A stretch of 64,000 bases of DNA from Syntrophus buswellii (GCF_046097065.1 NZ_CP175563.1:682001-746000); one strand, 5' to 3'; shown: positions 9,448 through 19,289, counted from the stretch's first letter. The notes: generated by a model not told the origin, from the letters alone. Program-made: numbers and translations.

Positions 9448-10619
9448 TCGGATTTTTAAAGAAAATATCGCTGCCGGAACTGCCGATTTCCGAATTTCCC
9501 GAAGGGGACAAAAGGCCGGATCTCGTTCTCCTGCTGGCGGTGCTGATTCTCGTGAGCATCGGGACGGTCATGATTTACAGCTCCAGTTCGATCATGGCCG
9601 CGGCGAGTCAGGCCCACCATCATGACGGGTGGTATTTTCTGAAAAAGCAGGTCGTTTTTGTTGTCCTCGGCTTCGGAATCATGCTTCTGATGGCGAAGAT
9701 TCCCTATTACTATCTAAAAAAGGCGGCTTATCCAGGGATCCTGGTCAGCATTGTCCTCCTTTCGCTGGTTCTCATCCCCCACCTGGGCATCCGTGCCGGC
9801 GGCGCGACAAGATGGCTCAGAATGGGTTTTTTTTCTTTCCAGGTTTCCGAGCTGGTTAAAATCTGCATGATTCTCTTTCTTGCCCATTTCCTGAACCGCA
9901 AGATTGATTACAGGAAGAACTTCAGCCGCGGGGTGGCGGTGCCGCTGAGCGTCACGGCGGTCATCATGCTGCTGATCATTCTGGAGCCGGATTTCGGCAC
10001 CTGCGCCATCATGTCGGTCATTCTGCTGCTCATGTTCTATATGGCCGGTGCCAGGCTGGTTCATCTCGGCGCTTTGCTGGCGGGTCTCATTCCCGTGGGG
10101 ATCTGGTTTCTGGTCCACGAAAGCTACCGGATCAAGCGGCTGACGGCCTTCCTTGATCCCTGGCAGGATCCCCAGCGGTCGGGTTTCCAGGTCATTCAGT
10201 CCCTGATATCCTTTGGTTCCGGGGGCGCCTTCGGTGTGGGAGTCGGTGACAGCATGCAGAAGCTTTTCTATCTTCCTGAGCCTCATACGGACTTCATCCT
10301 TTCCATTATTGCCGAAGAAGCGGGGTTTGTCGGAGTTTTTGTGGTCATCGCCCTGTTTGTCGTGCTCATCGTCCGGGGATTCCTCATCGCGTTCAAGGCC
10401 CCGGATCTCTTCGGAACCCTGGTTGCCGCGGGGTTAACCATGCTTCTTGCCCTCGAAGCCGTCATCAACATTGCCGGGGTGATGGGATTGATTCCCCTCA
10501 AGGGCCTGGCCCTTCCCTTTCTCAGCTACGGAGGGACGTCCCTGGTGATGAGTCTGGCCGCGATAGGCATTCTTCTGAATATTTCAACCTTTTCAGAGAA
10601 AAAGGGTGAATCGCAATGA
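9444..10619 (+). CDS. ftsW: Peptidoglycan glycosyltransferase FtsW
   Basis: SEDS-family polytopic membrane protein that polymerises lipid II during septation together with the FtsI-type PBP encoded upstream. The 391-residue protein has about ten hydrophobic segments and FtsW/RodA hallmarks: ARLTAFLDPW-like KRLTAFLDPW, QSLISFGSGGAFGVG, EPHTDFILSIIAEE and the C-terminal LSYGGTSLV. Flanked by murD and murG with ATGA overlaps on both sides, so all three are probably translationally coupled. Confidence 0.96.
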   Translation: MIGFLKKISLPELPISEFPEGDKRPDLVLLLAVLILVSIGTVMIYSSSSIMAAASQAHHHDGWYFLKKQVVFVVLGFGIMLLMAKIPYYYLKKAAYPGILVSIVLLSLVLIPHLGIRAGGATRWLRMGFFSFQVSELVKICMILFLAHFLNRKIDYRKNFSRGVAVPLSVTAVIMLLIILEPDFGTCAIMSVILLLMFYMAGARLVHLGALLAGLIPVGIWFLVHESYRIKRLTAFLDPWQDPQRSGFQVIQSLISFGSGGAFGVGVGDSMQKLFYLPEPHTDFILSIIAEEAGFVGVFVVIALFVVLIVRGFLIAFKAPDLFGTLVAAGLTMLLALEAVINIAGVMGLIPLKGLALPFLSYGGTSLVMSLAAIGILLNISTFSEKKGESQ

Positions 10620-11701
10620 CGGTCCGGGTACTCATAGCCGGGGGCGGCACCGGAGGCCATCTTTTCCCCGGTGTAGCCATTGCGGAGGAATGGCTGCGCC
10701 GCAGTGAGGAAAACAGGATCCTGTTTGTCGGCACGAACCGGGGCATCGAGCAGAAAGTCCTCAAGAAAATGGGTTTTCCCTTGGAATTGCTGAACGTGGA
10801 AGGCATCAAGGGCCGGGGACTGATCCGGTCGACCCTGGCCCTTTTAAAGCTTCCGGGAAGTTTCCTCCAGTCGGTGCGGATCATCCGCTCCTTCCGGCCG
10901 GACATCGTGATCGGAGTCGGAGGCTATGCCTCGGGTCCGGCTGTCGCTGCGGCCCGCCTCATGGGGATTCGCACAGCCATTGCCGAGCAGAATTCCATTC
11001 CCGGTCTGACCAATCGGATTCTCGGCTGTTTTGTGGATCGCGTCTTTCTCAGCTTTGCCGACGGGGGAAAATGGTTCCCCGCGAAAAAGACAAGGGTTTC
11101 GGGAAATCCGATCCGGGCCGCCTTTTTCACCGGTAAGCCGGTGGTTGAAAAAGTGACGGATCAATTTTCCCTGCTGATATTCGGCGGCAGCCAGGGGGCG
11201 CATGCCATCAATTCAGCGGTTTTGGATGCCCTGCCTTTTCTGAAGCCTCTTCAGGGGGTCCTTTCCATTGTCCATCAGACGGGGGAGCGGGATTGCGAGA
11301 GCATGTCGGCCGCTTATGCCGCCGGGGGTTTCAATGCCCGGGTTGTCCCCTTCATCCAGGACATGGCTTCCGCTTACGAGTCCGCGGACCTTTTGATCTG
11401 CAGGGCAGGTGCGACCTCCATCGCCGAAATCACCGCCATGGGGAAAGGGGCGATCCTCATCCCCTTTCCCTATGCCATCGGGGACCATCAGACTGAAAAT
11501 GCCAAGGTTCTGCTCAAGGCGGGGGCGGCCGTCATGGTTCCGGAGAAAGAGCTCGACGGCCGCCGGCTGGTGGATGAAATTAAAAATTTATATGATCATC
11601 CTTCCCGGTTAAAAGAGATTGCGGCAAATGCGGCGAATATGGGAAATATTTACGCCGCTTCGGACATTGTTGATACTTGCCTGGCCATGATCAAGAAATA
11701 A
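10616..11701 (+). CDS. murG: UDP-N-acetylglucosamine--N-acetylmuramyl-(pentapeptide) pyrophosphoryl-undecaprenol N-acetylglucosamine transferase MurG
   Basis: Peripheral membrane GT28 enzyme that turns lipid I into lipid II. The 361-residue protein has the N-terminal GGGTGGHLFPG loop, VGVGGYASGP, EQNSIPGLTNR, the GGSQGA loop and the UDP-GlcNAc-binding CRAGATSIAE region followed by PFPYAIGDHQ. It overlaps ftsW by 4 nt. After its stop comes a 100-nt AT-rich gap before murC. Confidence 0.97.
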   Translation: MTVRVLIAGGGTGGHLFPGVAIAEEWLRRSEENRILFVGTNRGIEQKVLKKMGFPLELLNVEGIKGRGLIRSTLALLKLPGSFLQSVRIIRSFRPDIVIGVGGYASGPAVAAARLMGIRTAIAEQNSIPGLTNRILGCFVDRVFLSFADGGKWFPAKKTRVSGNPIRAAFFTGKPVVEKVTDQFSLLIFGGSQGAHAINSAVLDALPFLKPLQGVLSIVHQTGERDCESMSAAYAAGGFNARVVPFIQDMASAYESADLLICRAGATSIAEITAMGKGAILIPFPYAIGDHQTENAKVLLKAGAAVMVPEKELDGRRLVDEIKNLYDHPSRLKEIAANAANMGNIYAASDIVDTCLAMIKK

Positions 11702-11717
11702 CAAAGTTTTTTTTCGG

Positions 11718-11746
11718 TGGACATTATACAACATATAGTATATATG
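11718..11746 (+). promoter_or_regulatory. Weak candidate promoter before murC
   Basis: The murG-murC gap is distinctly AT-rich. TGGACA at 11718-11723 and TATATG at 11741-11746 are 17 nt apart and resemble a sigma-70 promoter that could top up expression of murC, murB, ftsQAZ. The -10 element is a poor match, so this is tentative. Confidence 0.3.
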
Positions 11747-11803
11747 ATCAAAAATTTACACTACATAAAGGGATTTTAGCCCTTACAGCAAAGGGGAATA
11801 CCG

Positions 11804-13231
11804 TTGAACGCCATGAGGCTCTACAGAGTAACAGATGTCATGCGCAAAAAGGTACGTCGCATTCATTTCGTCGGGATCGGCGGTATCGGGATGAGTGGAA
11901 TTGCCGAGGTCCTGTTGAATCTGGGCTATGCCGTCAGCGGATCGGACCTGAAAACTTCGGACACCACCGAACATCTTGTTGCGCTTGGCGCTGCGGTGTT
12001 TCAGGGGCATCAGGCCGCTAACCTGGGCGATACCGATGTGGTGGTGACCTCAACGGCGGTCCGGCGGGACAATCCCGAGGTGCTGGAGGCGCATCGAAGG
12101 GCGATTCCCGTCATACCCAGGGCGGAAATGCTGGCGGAGCTGCTGAAGATGAAAGTGTCCATCGCCGTATCGGGGAGTCACGGCAAGACGACGACCACCT
12201 CGATGATCGCGACGGTGATGGCCACAGGCGGGCTGGATCCAACCATGGTGATCGGCGGAAAGCTGGGCAGCATCGGGAGTAATGCCCGGATGGGCCACGG
12301 GGACTTCATCGTGGCCGAGGCGGATGAAAGCGACGGCTCTTTCCTGAAACTGTCTCCGTCTCTGGCCGTCATTACCAATATCGACCGGGAACATCTCGAT
12401 TATTACCGGGACATCGAGGACATCAAGACCGCCTTTCTCCAGTTCGCCAATATCGTTCCCTTTTACGGATCCGTCGTTCTTTGTCAGGACGATCCCAACG
12501 TCAAAGCCATCCTTCCGGACATCAAGCGGAAGACGCTCACATACGGCCTGGAGCCGACTGCGGACTACCGGGCGGAGGATATCCGCTTTAACGGGGGAAC
12601 GACGGAGTACAAGCTCTATTGCCGAACGGAATGTCTGGGAAATGTGGAGCTTTCCGTCCCGGGTCTCTTTAACGTTTATAATTCCCTGGCCACGGTTGCG
12701 GTGGCAAGGGAACTGGAGATGACCATGGCGGCCATCCGGGAGGGGTTGAAAAGTTATGTCGGCGTGGGCCGAAGACTGGAGATCAAGGGAAAAGAAGCCG
12801 GAGTCACCGTTGTGGATGACTATGGCCATCACCCCACGGAAATCAGCGCGACGCTCGCGGCGGCGAGACAGGTATGGAAGGACAGGATGATCGTGGTGTT
12901 TCAACCCCACCGTTACACGCGGACCCAGGCCCTTTTCCGCGAATTTCTGGGAGCCTTTACTGAGGCGGATCTTCTGATCGTGACGGACATCTATCCCGCC
13001 AGCGAGGATCCCATTGAAGGGGTGACGGCGGCTGCTCTTTGTGACGGCATCCGCTCCTTCACCCAGCGCGAAGTGCTCTACATGCCTGGTTTTGAAGAAA
13101 TCACGAATTATCTGCTGTCCATCGTTCAGCCGGAGGATCTGGTCATCACCCAGGGCGCGGGAAGCGTCAATTCCGTGGGGATGTCCCTGTTGAACCGACT
13201 GAAGGAGGTTAAAAAATCCCGTGCCGCTTGA
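11804..13231 (+). CDS. murC: UDP-N-acetylmuramate--L-alanine ligase MurC
   Basis: First Mur ligase of the pathway, adding L-Ala to UDP-MurNAc. The 475-residue frame begins at TTG 11804; ATG 11813 or ATG 11837 are alternative starts, the latter placing the conserved HFVGIGGIGMSG segment close to the N-terminus. The ATP loop GSHGKTT lies at 124-130, followed by EADESDGSF, NIDREHLDYY and DDYGHHPTEI, which are MurC signatures. It precedes murB by overlapping frames. Confidence 0.96.
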   Translation: MNAMRLYRVTDVMRKKVRRIHFVGIGGIGMSGIAEVLLNLGYAVSGSDLKTSDTTEHLVALGAAVFQGHQAANLGDTDVVVTSTAVRRDNPEVLEAHRRAIPVIPRAEMLAELLKMKVSIAVSGSHGKTTTTSMIATVMATGGLDPTMVIGGKLGSIGSNARMGHGDFIVAEADESDGSFLKLSPSLAVITNIDREHLDYYRDIEDIKTAFLQFANIVPFYGSVVLCQDDPNVKAILPDIKRKTLTYGLEPTADYRAEDIRFNGGTTEYKLYCRTECLGNVELSVPGLFNVYNSLATVAVARELEMTMAAIREGLKSYVGVGRRLEIKGKEAGVTVVDDYGHHPTEISATLAAARQVWKDRMIVVFQPHRYTRTQALFREFLGAFTEADLLIVTDIYPASEDPIEGVTAAALCDGIRSFTQREVLYMPGFEEITNYLLSIVQPEDLVITQGAGSVNSVGMSLLNRLKEVKKSRAA

Positions 13232-14147
13232 CGCCTCTTTCAAAGAGCAGTTGACATCCTGTGTTTCGGGCCCCGTCCTCTTTGATGAACCCCTGGGCCG
13301 TTATACGTCCATGGGAGTGGGGGGGCCTGCGGACGTCCTGGTCTTCCCTCAGAATCGGCAGGAGCTGGCTCATCTGCTTTCCCTCCTTCGGAAAAGCCGG
13401 GTGCCTTTTCTGGCCCTGGGCAACGGGACCAATCTGCTTGTCCGGGATGGAGGGTACCGTGGGGTTGCTGTCTCTCTGCAGGGGCTCAAACAACTGTCCT
13501 GGGTGCCAGGTGCCGAAGGGAAGGTGCGGGTCCGGGCCGAAGCGGGGGTCGCCCTTGCGGCGATCGTGCGTCTCTGCCAGCGGGAATCCCTGACCGGCAT
13601 GGAGCTCTGCGCCGGCATCCCCGGTAGTGTCGGTGGGGCGGTTCGAATGAATGCCGGGGCCTATGGGATCGAAATGAAGGACGTGGTGGCGGAGATTGCC
13701 GTTCTGAATGAGCACCAGGAGCTGGAGACCCTGTCCCGGCGGGATCTCTCCTTTGAGTACCGTCGCCTGGTTCTTCCTGATGCCGCTGTGATCGTCAGTG
13801 CCGAGTTCGTTCTGTCTCCGGGCAACCGGGAAGAGATCGCGGCGAAGATTGAGGAAATCCTTTCCCTGCGAAAAAGAAAGCATCCGCTGAACCTGCGCAA
13901 TGCGGGTTCCATCTTTAAAAATCCTCGAAGTATGCCTGCCGGGCGGCTGATTGAGGAAGCCGGACTGAAGGGGACACGCCGGGGAGATGCCATGGTTTCT
14001 GAACTGCACGGCAACTTTATCGTCAATCTGGGGCATGCCCGGACTGCCGAAATTATGGATCTGATGGAAGAGGTCAGGATTCGGGTAAGAGACTGCCGGG
14101 ACGTCCATCTGGAAGCCGAGGTCCAGATTGTCGGAGAGGATGGATGA
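13221..14147 (+). CDS. murB: UDP-N-acetylenolpyruvoylglucosamine reductase MurB
   Basis: FAD-dependent reductase producing UDP-MurNAc. The 308-residue protein shows the FAD-binding LGNGTNLLVRDGG and GIPGSVGGAVRMNAGAYG segments and NAGSIFKNP, which carries the catalytic Ser region. The length and NAGS-x-FKNP pattern fit the shorter type II MurB. Start is GTG 13221, preceded by the strong Shine-Dalgarno GAAGGAGG at 13201, and it overlaps the murC 3' end by 11 nt. In many dcw clusters ddl follows murB; here ftsQ follows directly with a 4-nt overlap. Confidence 0.96.
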   Translation: MPLDASFKEQLTSCVSGPVLFDEPLGRYTSMGVGGPADVLVFPQNRQELAHLLSLLRKSRVPFLALGNGTNLLVRDGGYRGVAVSLQGLKQLSWVPGAEGKVRVRAEAGVALAAIVRLCQRESLTGMELCAGIPGSVGGAVRMNAGAYGIEMKDVVAEIAVLNEHQELETLSRRDLSFEYRRLVLPDAAVIVSAEFVLSPGNREEIAAKIEEILSLRKRKHPLNLRNAGSIFKNPRSMPAGRLIEEAGLKGTRRGDAMVSELHGNFIVNLGHARTAEIMDLMEEVRIRVRDCRDVHLEAEVQIVGEDG

Positions 14148-14989
14148 AGAGGGCTTTCAGAAGAAAGCTGGAAGCAAGAAAGTATCGGTTGAAACGTCGC
14201 GGCAGAACCATCTTCCTGGACATGACCCGGTCGATTCTGCTGGTCTGTGCGGTGATGGTCATCGGCGTTCTGCTGATCTTCGTTTACAACTTCACCATCA
14301 GCGCACCCTGTTTCCATATACGGGAAACAGTCGTTCGCGGGTGCCGGGAAGTCACGGAAAAGGAAGTGCTTCGTCTCAGTTCGGTAACGTCTTCACAGAG
14401 TCTGCTGGCGTTGAATGAAGAAGCCATTTTGCGGCGGATCACAGCGAATCCCTGGATAAAGACGGCCACGATCGGCCGAGAGCTGCCGGACCGCCTCGTG
14501 CTTCAGATTGTTGAGCGTTCCGCCGTCGCCGTGATTCGACAGGATGCCAATCTTTATCTGATGGACCGGGAAGGCGTTATCTTCAAGAAGCTGGGAAAGA
14601 ACGATGAAATCGATCTTCCTGTGCTGACGGGTCTCTACATTCAGGGCAAATTGAACGAGTCGCTGCTGAAGAGCGCACTGCGCCTGTTAGGCGATCTTGC
14701 GGTTTCCAAATCGTATCCAACCCTTGAGCGGATATCGGAGATTCAAGGCAATGAGGTTCTGGGGCTTTCGGTTTTTACCGACAACGGACTGTGCCTTGTC
14801 CTCGGGTTTGACGGCTATGGTGACAAATTGCAGCGCCTGTCTCCGATTCTCGAGGATCTGGAACGGCGTCCCCTTGGTGGAGGGTTCTTCCGGATCGATT
14901 TGAGAAATCCCCTGAAAGTGACTGTTTCCAGGAGAAATATCCCCGCTCCCGCAGGGACTGCAAATCTGCGGAAGGAATACAAGCTGTAG
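14144..14989 (+). CDS. ftsQ: Cell division protein FtsQ
   Basis: Bitopic divisome protein of 281 residues. A basic N-terminus (residues 1-25) is followed by one transmembrane segment (about 27-48) and a periplasmic part with a POTRA-like region (FHIRETVVRGCREVTEKEVL) and the FtsQ domain (ANPWIKTATIGRELPDRLVLQIVER, here split for brevity: NPWIKTATI then LPDRLVLQIVER). Position between murB and ftsA confirms the assignment. It starts within murB (ATGA overlap). Confidence 0.92.
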   Translation: MKRAFRRKLEARKYRLKRRGRTIFLDMTRSILLVCAVMVIGVLLIFVYNFTISAPCFHIRETVVRGCREVTEKEVLRLSSVTSSQSLLALNEEAILRRITANPWIKTATIGRELPDRLVLQIVERSAVAVIRQDANLYLMDREGVIFKKLGKNDEIDLPVLTGLYIQGKLNESLLKSALRLLGDLAVSKSYPTLERISEIQGNEVLGLSVFTDNGLCLVLGFDGYGDKLQRLSPILEDLERRPLGGGFFRIDLRNPLKVTVSRRNIPAPAGTANLRKEYKL

Positions 14990-15044
14990 CGCAATCGGAA
15001 GATCGGATCGGCATCACATCTATCAAGAAAGGTGGACGGAATAC

Positions 15045-16271
15045 ATGGGTATGCAGGGAAATGTCATCGTCGGATTGGATATAGGCACGACAAAGACCTG
15101 TGCCATTGTCGGAGAAATAACAGATACGGGAATTGATATTATCGGCATTGGTTCGCATCCCTCGGACGGATTGAGAAAAGGGGTCGTGGTCAATATCGAC
15201 AGCACGGTAGAGGCTGTCAAAAAGGCGGTTGAAGAGGCTGAGCGCATGTCCGGGTGTGAAATCGGATCCGTTTTCACGGGAATCGCCGGCGGGCATATCA
15301 AGGCGCAAAACAGCCTCGGCATTGTAGCCGTCAAGGGGCGGGAGGTCGGAAACGATGATTTGGAGCGGGCCATCGAAGCGGCCAAGGCGATCGCCATCCC
15401 CTTGGACAGGCAGATTCTCCATACCCTTGCCCAGAGCTATGTTGTGGATGAACAGGACGGGATCAGGGACCCTGTGGGCATGTCCGGGGTCAGGCTGGAG
15501 GCCAAGGTCCATGTGGTGACCGGTTCAGGGACCTCCATACAGAATATTGAGAAATCCGTCACCCGTGTCGGCCTGGACATCAACGACATCGTCCTCGAGC
15601 ATCTGGCGGCCAGCCAGGCCGTTCTCAGCGATGATGAGCGGGATCTGGGAGTGGCTCTGCTGGACATCGGAGGGGGCACGACGAACATCGCCGTTTTTGG
15701 TGAGGGGAGTATCCGCCACACGGCGGTGATTTCCGTCGGTGGAAACTATGTGACCAGCGATATTGCCACGGGCCTCAGGACGCCCCTCAATGAGGCGGAA
15801 AAGATAAAAATCGACTTCGGCTGCGCCTATCCGCCTATGATTTCCAAGGAGGACACCATTGAGGTTCCCAGCGTGGGGGGAAGAGAGCCCCGTTCCGTAT
15901 CGCGGCAGATTCTGGGACGGATCATTGAAGCGCGTGCCGAAGAAATTTTGACCATGGCGTATAAAGAGATCGTTCGTTCCGGCTATGAAGATGTTCTGGC
16001 CGCGGGCGTCGTGCTGACCGGTGGGACATCCCTCCTGGACGGCATTACGGAGCTGGCGGAGCAGATTTTCAATATGCCGGTCCGGAGAGGGTATCCCAAG
16101 GGCATCGGGGGGTTGACCGATGTGGTGAACAGCCCCATGCATGCAACGGGGGTCGGCCTTGTCCTGTACGGCAGCAAGAATCTATCCAAGATCGTTGTGA
16201 GGAAAGGCGATAAAGGGAATGCGGGGGACGCATTCGCCAGATTCAAAAAATGGTTATTAGAATTCTTCTAG
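15045..16271 (+). CDS. ftsA: Cell division protein FtsA
   Basis: Actin-like ATPase that tethers FtsZ to the membrane and recruits the late divisome. The 408-residue protein starts GLDIGTTKTCAIVGE (phosphate-1 loop), with the LLDIGGGTTNIAVF phosphate-2 loop, VLTGGTSLLDG adenosine motif and a C-terminal amphipathic tail (FARFKKWLLEFF) suited to membrane binding. ATG 15045 is preceded by GAAAGGTGG. ftsZ follows after 9 nt. Confidence 0.97.
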   Translation: MGMQGNVIVGLDIGTTKTCAIVGEITDTGIDIIGIGSHPSDGLRKGVVVNIDSTVEAVKKAVEEAERMSGCEIGSVFTGIAGGHIKAQNSLGIVAVKGREVGNDDLERAIEAAKAIAIPLDRQILHTLAQSYVVDEQDGIRDPVGMSGVRLEAKVHVVTGSGTSIQNIEKSVTRVGLDINDIVLEHLAASQAVLSDDERDLGVALLDIGGGTTNIAVFGEGSIRHTAVISVGGNYVTSDIATGLRTPLNEAEKIKIDFGCAYPPMISKEDTIEVPSVGGREPRSVSRQILGRIIEARAEEILTMAYKEIVRSGYEDVLAAGVVLTGGTSLLDGITELAEQIFNMPVRRGYPKGIGGLTDVVNSPMHATGVGLVLYGSKNLSKIVVRKGDKGNAGDAFARFKKWLLEFF

Positions 16272-16280
16272 GGGGGAATC

Positions 16281-17435
16281 ATGTTTGAATTGTCAGAATC
16301 ATCAAATTTCAGTTCGGCAAAGATCAAGGTCGTTGGTATCGGTGGTGGTGGTGGAAACGCAATTAATACCATGATTCGCTCCAACCTTCAGGGGGTTGAT
16401 TTTATCGTAGCCAACACAGATGCGCAGGCCCTTGGGCAATCGCTCGCATCCGTGAAAATTCAGCTGGGCGAGGAGGTCACCCGGGGTCTTGGGGCCGGTT
16501 CGAATCCGGATGTGGGGAAAAGGGCCGCCATGGAGACTCGGGACCTGGTCCGTCAGCACATTGAAGGGGCGGACATGGTTTTTGTAACCGCCGGCCAGGG
16601 CGGTGGCACGGGGACAGGGGGAGCTCCCGTCGTGGCTGAAATTGCCAAGGAGCTGGGGGCCCTGACGGTAGCCGTCGTGACGAAGCCCTTTCAGTTCGAG
16701 GGCAAGAAGCGCAACAGCCAGGCGGATGAAGGCATTGATGACTTGAGAAGGATTGTCGATACCCTCATCGTGGTTCCCAACCAGCGGCTCCTGAGCCTGG
16801 GTGGAAGAAACCTCTCCCTTCTTGAGACGTTCAAAAAAGCGGATGATATCCTGTATCAGGCCGTCAAAGGGATTTCCGACCTGATCACGATTCCCGGGCT
16901 GATCAACCTGGATTTTGCCGATGTGAAAAGCGTCATGTCGGAAATGGGGCTTGCCCTGATGGGCACCGGTTCAGCCAGCGGGGAAAACCGTGCAGTGGAA
17001 GCCGCGCAGAGGGCCATTTCGTCGCCGCTTCTGGAAGACAATACGATCCAGGGGGCGCGGGGTGTGCTGCTGAACATTACCGGCGGTCCGGACATGACCC
17101 TCTTTGAAATCAATGAGGCCTCCTCGCTGATTCAGGCGGAGGCGCATGATGAGGCCAATATCATTTTTGGTACGGTTGTCGATGAATCCATGGGCGATGA
17201 GATACGGATTACCGTCATCGCCACCGGCTTCGAGGATGTTGGAAAGAAGCGCCAGGGCCTGGCCAATCTGGCTTCCCTGGGAGCGAACCGCAATCGCGAC
17301 ATTGCCGTCCCGGCGTTCATGCGCAAGAGCGCTTCCGGTAACAGCGATATGAACGTCATCCGGATGGGGCTGATTGACGATACGGAGGATCCCGACCTGG
17401 AAATTCCAACATTCCTGCGGCGCCAGGCGGATTGA
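16281..17435 (+). CDS. ftsZ: Cell division protein FtsZ
   Basis: Tubulin-like GTPase forming the Z ring. The 384-residue protein has GIGGGGGNAINTM near the N-terminus, the tubulin signature GQGGGTGTG at 105-113, NLDFADV and the T7-loop region, then a variable linker and the conserved C-terminal peptide DLEIPTFLRRQ that binds FtsA. A Shine-Dalgarno (GGGGGAA) precedes ATG 16281. It is the last dcw gene; lpxC, which follows in enterics, is absent here. Confidence 0.98.
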   Translation: MFELSESSNFSSAKIKVVGIGGGGGNAINTMIRSNLQGVDFIVANTDAQALGQSLASVKIQLGEEVTRGLGAGSNPDVGKRAAMETRDLVRQHIEGADMVFVTAGQGGGTGTGGAPVVAEIAKELGALTVAVVTKPFQFEGKKRNSQADEGIDDLRRIVDTLIVVPNQRLLSLGGRNLSLLETFKKADDILYQAVKGISDLITIPGLINLDFADVKSVMSEMGLALMGTGSASGENRAVEAAQRAISSPLLEDNTIQGARGVLLNITGGPDMTLFEINEASSLIQAEAHDEANIIFGTVVDESMGDEIRITVIATGFEDVGKKRQGLANLASLGANRNRDIAVPAFMRKSASGNSDMNVIRMGLIDDTEDPDLEIPTFLRRQAD

Positions 17436-17597
17436 TCCCGGGTTGCATCTCACAAGACCGGCAAGGCGATCCGGACGCAGCCAGGGCTTTGACAGGGGGC
17501 TACCCGGAAGCCGATTGCGGGATTCAGAGCCATTGACCGCACACATGCCGGGAAGGAGAAATCGCCGCAGCGGGAATCATGCGGATCTGGTATTGCC

Positions 17598-19289
17598 ATG
17601 TCCTGGAAGCAGCACAAGAGGGATCAACAGCTTTTAGCGCAGGAGAAAGGATACTGCCGGAAGGCCTGGGGAGACAAGTTGACGGTCTGTCTCGCCTACC
17701 CGAATGCTTACCGCATCGGAATGGCAAATCTCGGCTACCAGGCGGTCTACAGCCTTCTGAACGATCTGCCTTTCTGTCTTTGCGAGAGGGTCTTTTTCTC
17801 TCCACCGGGAGAAGGCGATGCACCCCGGGGGAAGAGTCCGGTTAGCCTGGAATCCCAGAAACCCCTGAAAGAATTTGATATTATCGCCTTTTCCATCCCC
17901 TTTGAAAACGATTATCCCCATGTGCTCGCCCTGCTCGCGGGGGCTGGAATTTCACTTCAGGCCTCGCTGCGCAAAGATTTCGAGCCGCTGGTCATGGCCG
18001 GGGGAATTGCTGTAACCCTCAATCCCGAGCCTTTGAGTTCGTTCATTGATCTTTTCCTCATAGGGGAAGCGGAAGAGGCGCTTCCTGAATTGGCCGCTCT
18101 GTACCGGGAAGCCTTGATTCAGGGTCCGGATCGCCGGGAGCTCCTTTTTGACGTACAGCGGCGTGTGCCGGGCGTTTATGTCCCTCAGCTTTATTCCGTT
18201 TCTTATCGGCCCGATGGGACGCTGGAGGATGTTCAGCCCGTTGATTCCTCACTGCCCCGGAAAATCCGGAGACGATGGGAAAAGGACCTCTCCGCGTTTC
18301 GAACCGATCAGGTCATTTCAACACCGGGTTCAGAATTCGGCGATCTCTTCCTGGCGGAGGTAAGCCGCGGCTGTGCACGGGGATGCCGCTTCTGTGCCGC
18401 CGGGTTCGTGTACCGGCCCGTCCGCTTTCGGCGAAAGGAGGCCCTTGAACCCTCTTTCGTTCGGGGTATTTCCGAAGGAAAGAGAATCGGTCTGCTGGGC
18501 ACGGCGGTTTCCGACCATCCCCAACTGGCCGATCTGTGCCGCTGCGTTCTGGAAGGGGGAGGCACTTTTGCCCTCAGTTCGCTGCGCATGGATCGAGTAT
18601 CTGCGGAAATGGCCGGTCTGCTCCGGGAATCGGGGGTGGAGACCGTGGCGCTGGCACCGGAGGCGGGAACACAGCGCCTGCGGGATGTCCTGAACAAGGG
18701 AATTTCCGAGGATCATATCTTTTCTGCCCTGGAGCACCTGGTTCAACAGGGTATCCGGCAAATACGCCTGTACTTCATGGTCGGGTTGCCGACGGAAACC
18801 GAGGCGGACATCGAAGGTCTCATTCGTCTTACGCGGAAAATCCGCCACCAGGCCCTCCAGCTTTCAAAGGGGAAAAAACCCTTCAGGCGGATCACCTTGA
18901 GCGTCAATCAGTTCATTCCCAAGCCTTTCACCCCTTTCCAGTGGCATCCCCTGGAGGAGGTGAAGGACGTTAAAAAAAAACTTCGAAGAATCAAAAAGGC
19001 CCTTCACAATGAGGGGCCCGTGCAGGTTTTTCACGATCTCCCCAAATGGAATTACATTCAGACGCTGCTCTCCCTGGGGGATCGCCGGGTCGGCCAAATC
19101 CTCGCAGAGGTTCATCAACTGGAGGGCAACTGGTCCCAGGCACTGAAAAAAGTTCCTCTCAATCCGGATTTTTATGTCTACCGCCCCAAGGGCCTCTCGG
19201 AATTCCTCCCCTGGGATTTCATCGATCACGGGATCGACAAGGCTGTTCTGATTCGTGAATATCGGAAGGCATTATCGGAATATCCCTGA
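17598..19289 (+). CDS. B12-binding/radical SAM protein (TIGR03960-like)
   Basis: A 563-residue protein with an N-terminal cobalamin-binding-like Rossmann region (about residues 25-170; YPNAYRIGMANLG, MAGGIAVTLNPEPL) followed by a radical SAM domain with the [4Fe-4S] motif C259-x3-C263-x2-C266 (RGCARGCRFCAAG) and later segments typical of the MiaB/Elp3-like barrel (LAPEAGTQRLRDVLNKG, YFMVGLPTET). This matches the uncharacterised family often found next to, or fused with, a DUF2344 protein and ribonuclease G; neither partner is present here. The substrate is unknown. It lies 162 nt after ftsZ in the same direction. Confidence 0.85.
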   Translation: MSWKQHKRDQQLLAQEKGYCRKAWGDKLTVCLAYPNAYRIGMANLGYQAVYSLLNDLPFCLCERVFFSPPGEGDAPRGKSPVSLESQKPLKEFDIIAFSIPFENDYPHVLALLAGAGISLQASLRKDFEPLVMAGGIAVTLNPEPLSSFIDLFLIGEAEEALPELAALYREALIQGPDRRELLFDVQRRVPGVYVPQLYSVSYRPDGTLEDVQPVDSSLPRKIRRRWEKDLSAFRTDQVISTPGSEFGDLFLAEVSRGCARGCRFCAAGFVYRPVRFRRKEALEPSFVRGISEGKRIGLLGTAVSDHPQLADLCRCVLEGGGTFALSSLRMDRVSAEMAGLLRESGVETVALAPEAGTQRLRDVLNKGISEDHIFSALEHLVQQGIRQIRLYFMVGLPTETEADIEGLIRLTRKIRHQALQLSKGKKPFRRITLSVNQFIPKPFTPFQWHPLEEVKDVKKKLRRIKKALHNEGPVQVFHDLPKWNYIQTLLSLGDRRVGQILAEVHQLEGNWSQALKKVPLNPDFYVYRPKGLSEFLPWDFIDHGIDKAVLIREYRKALSEYP

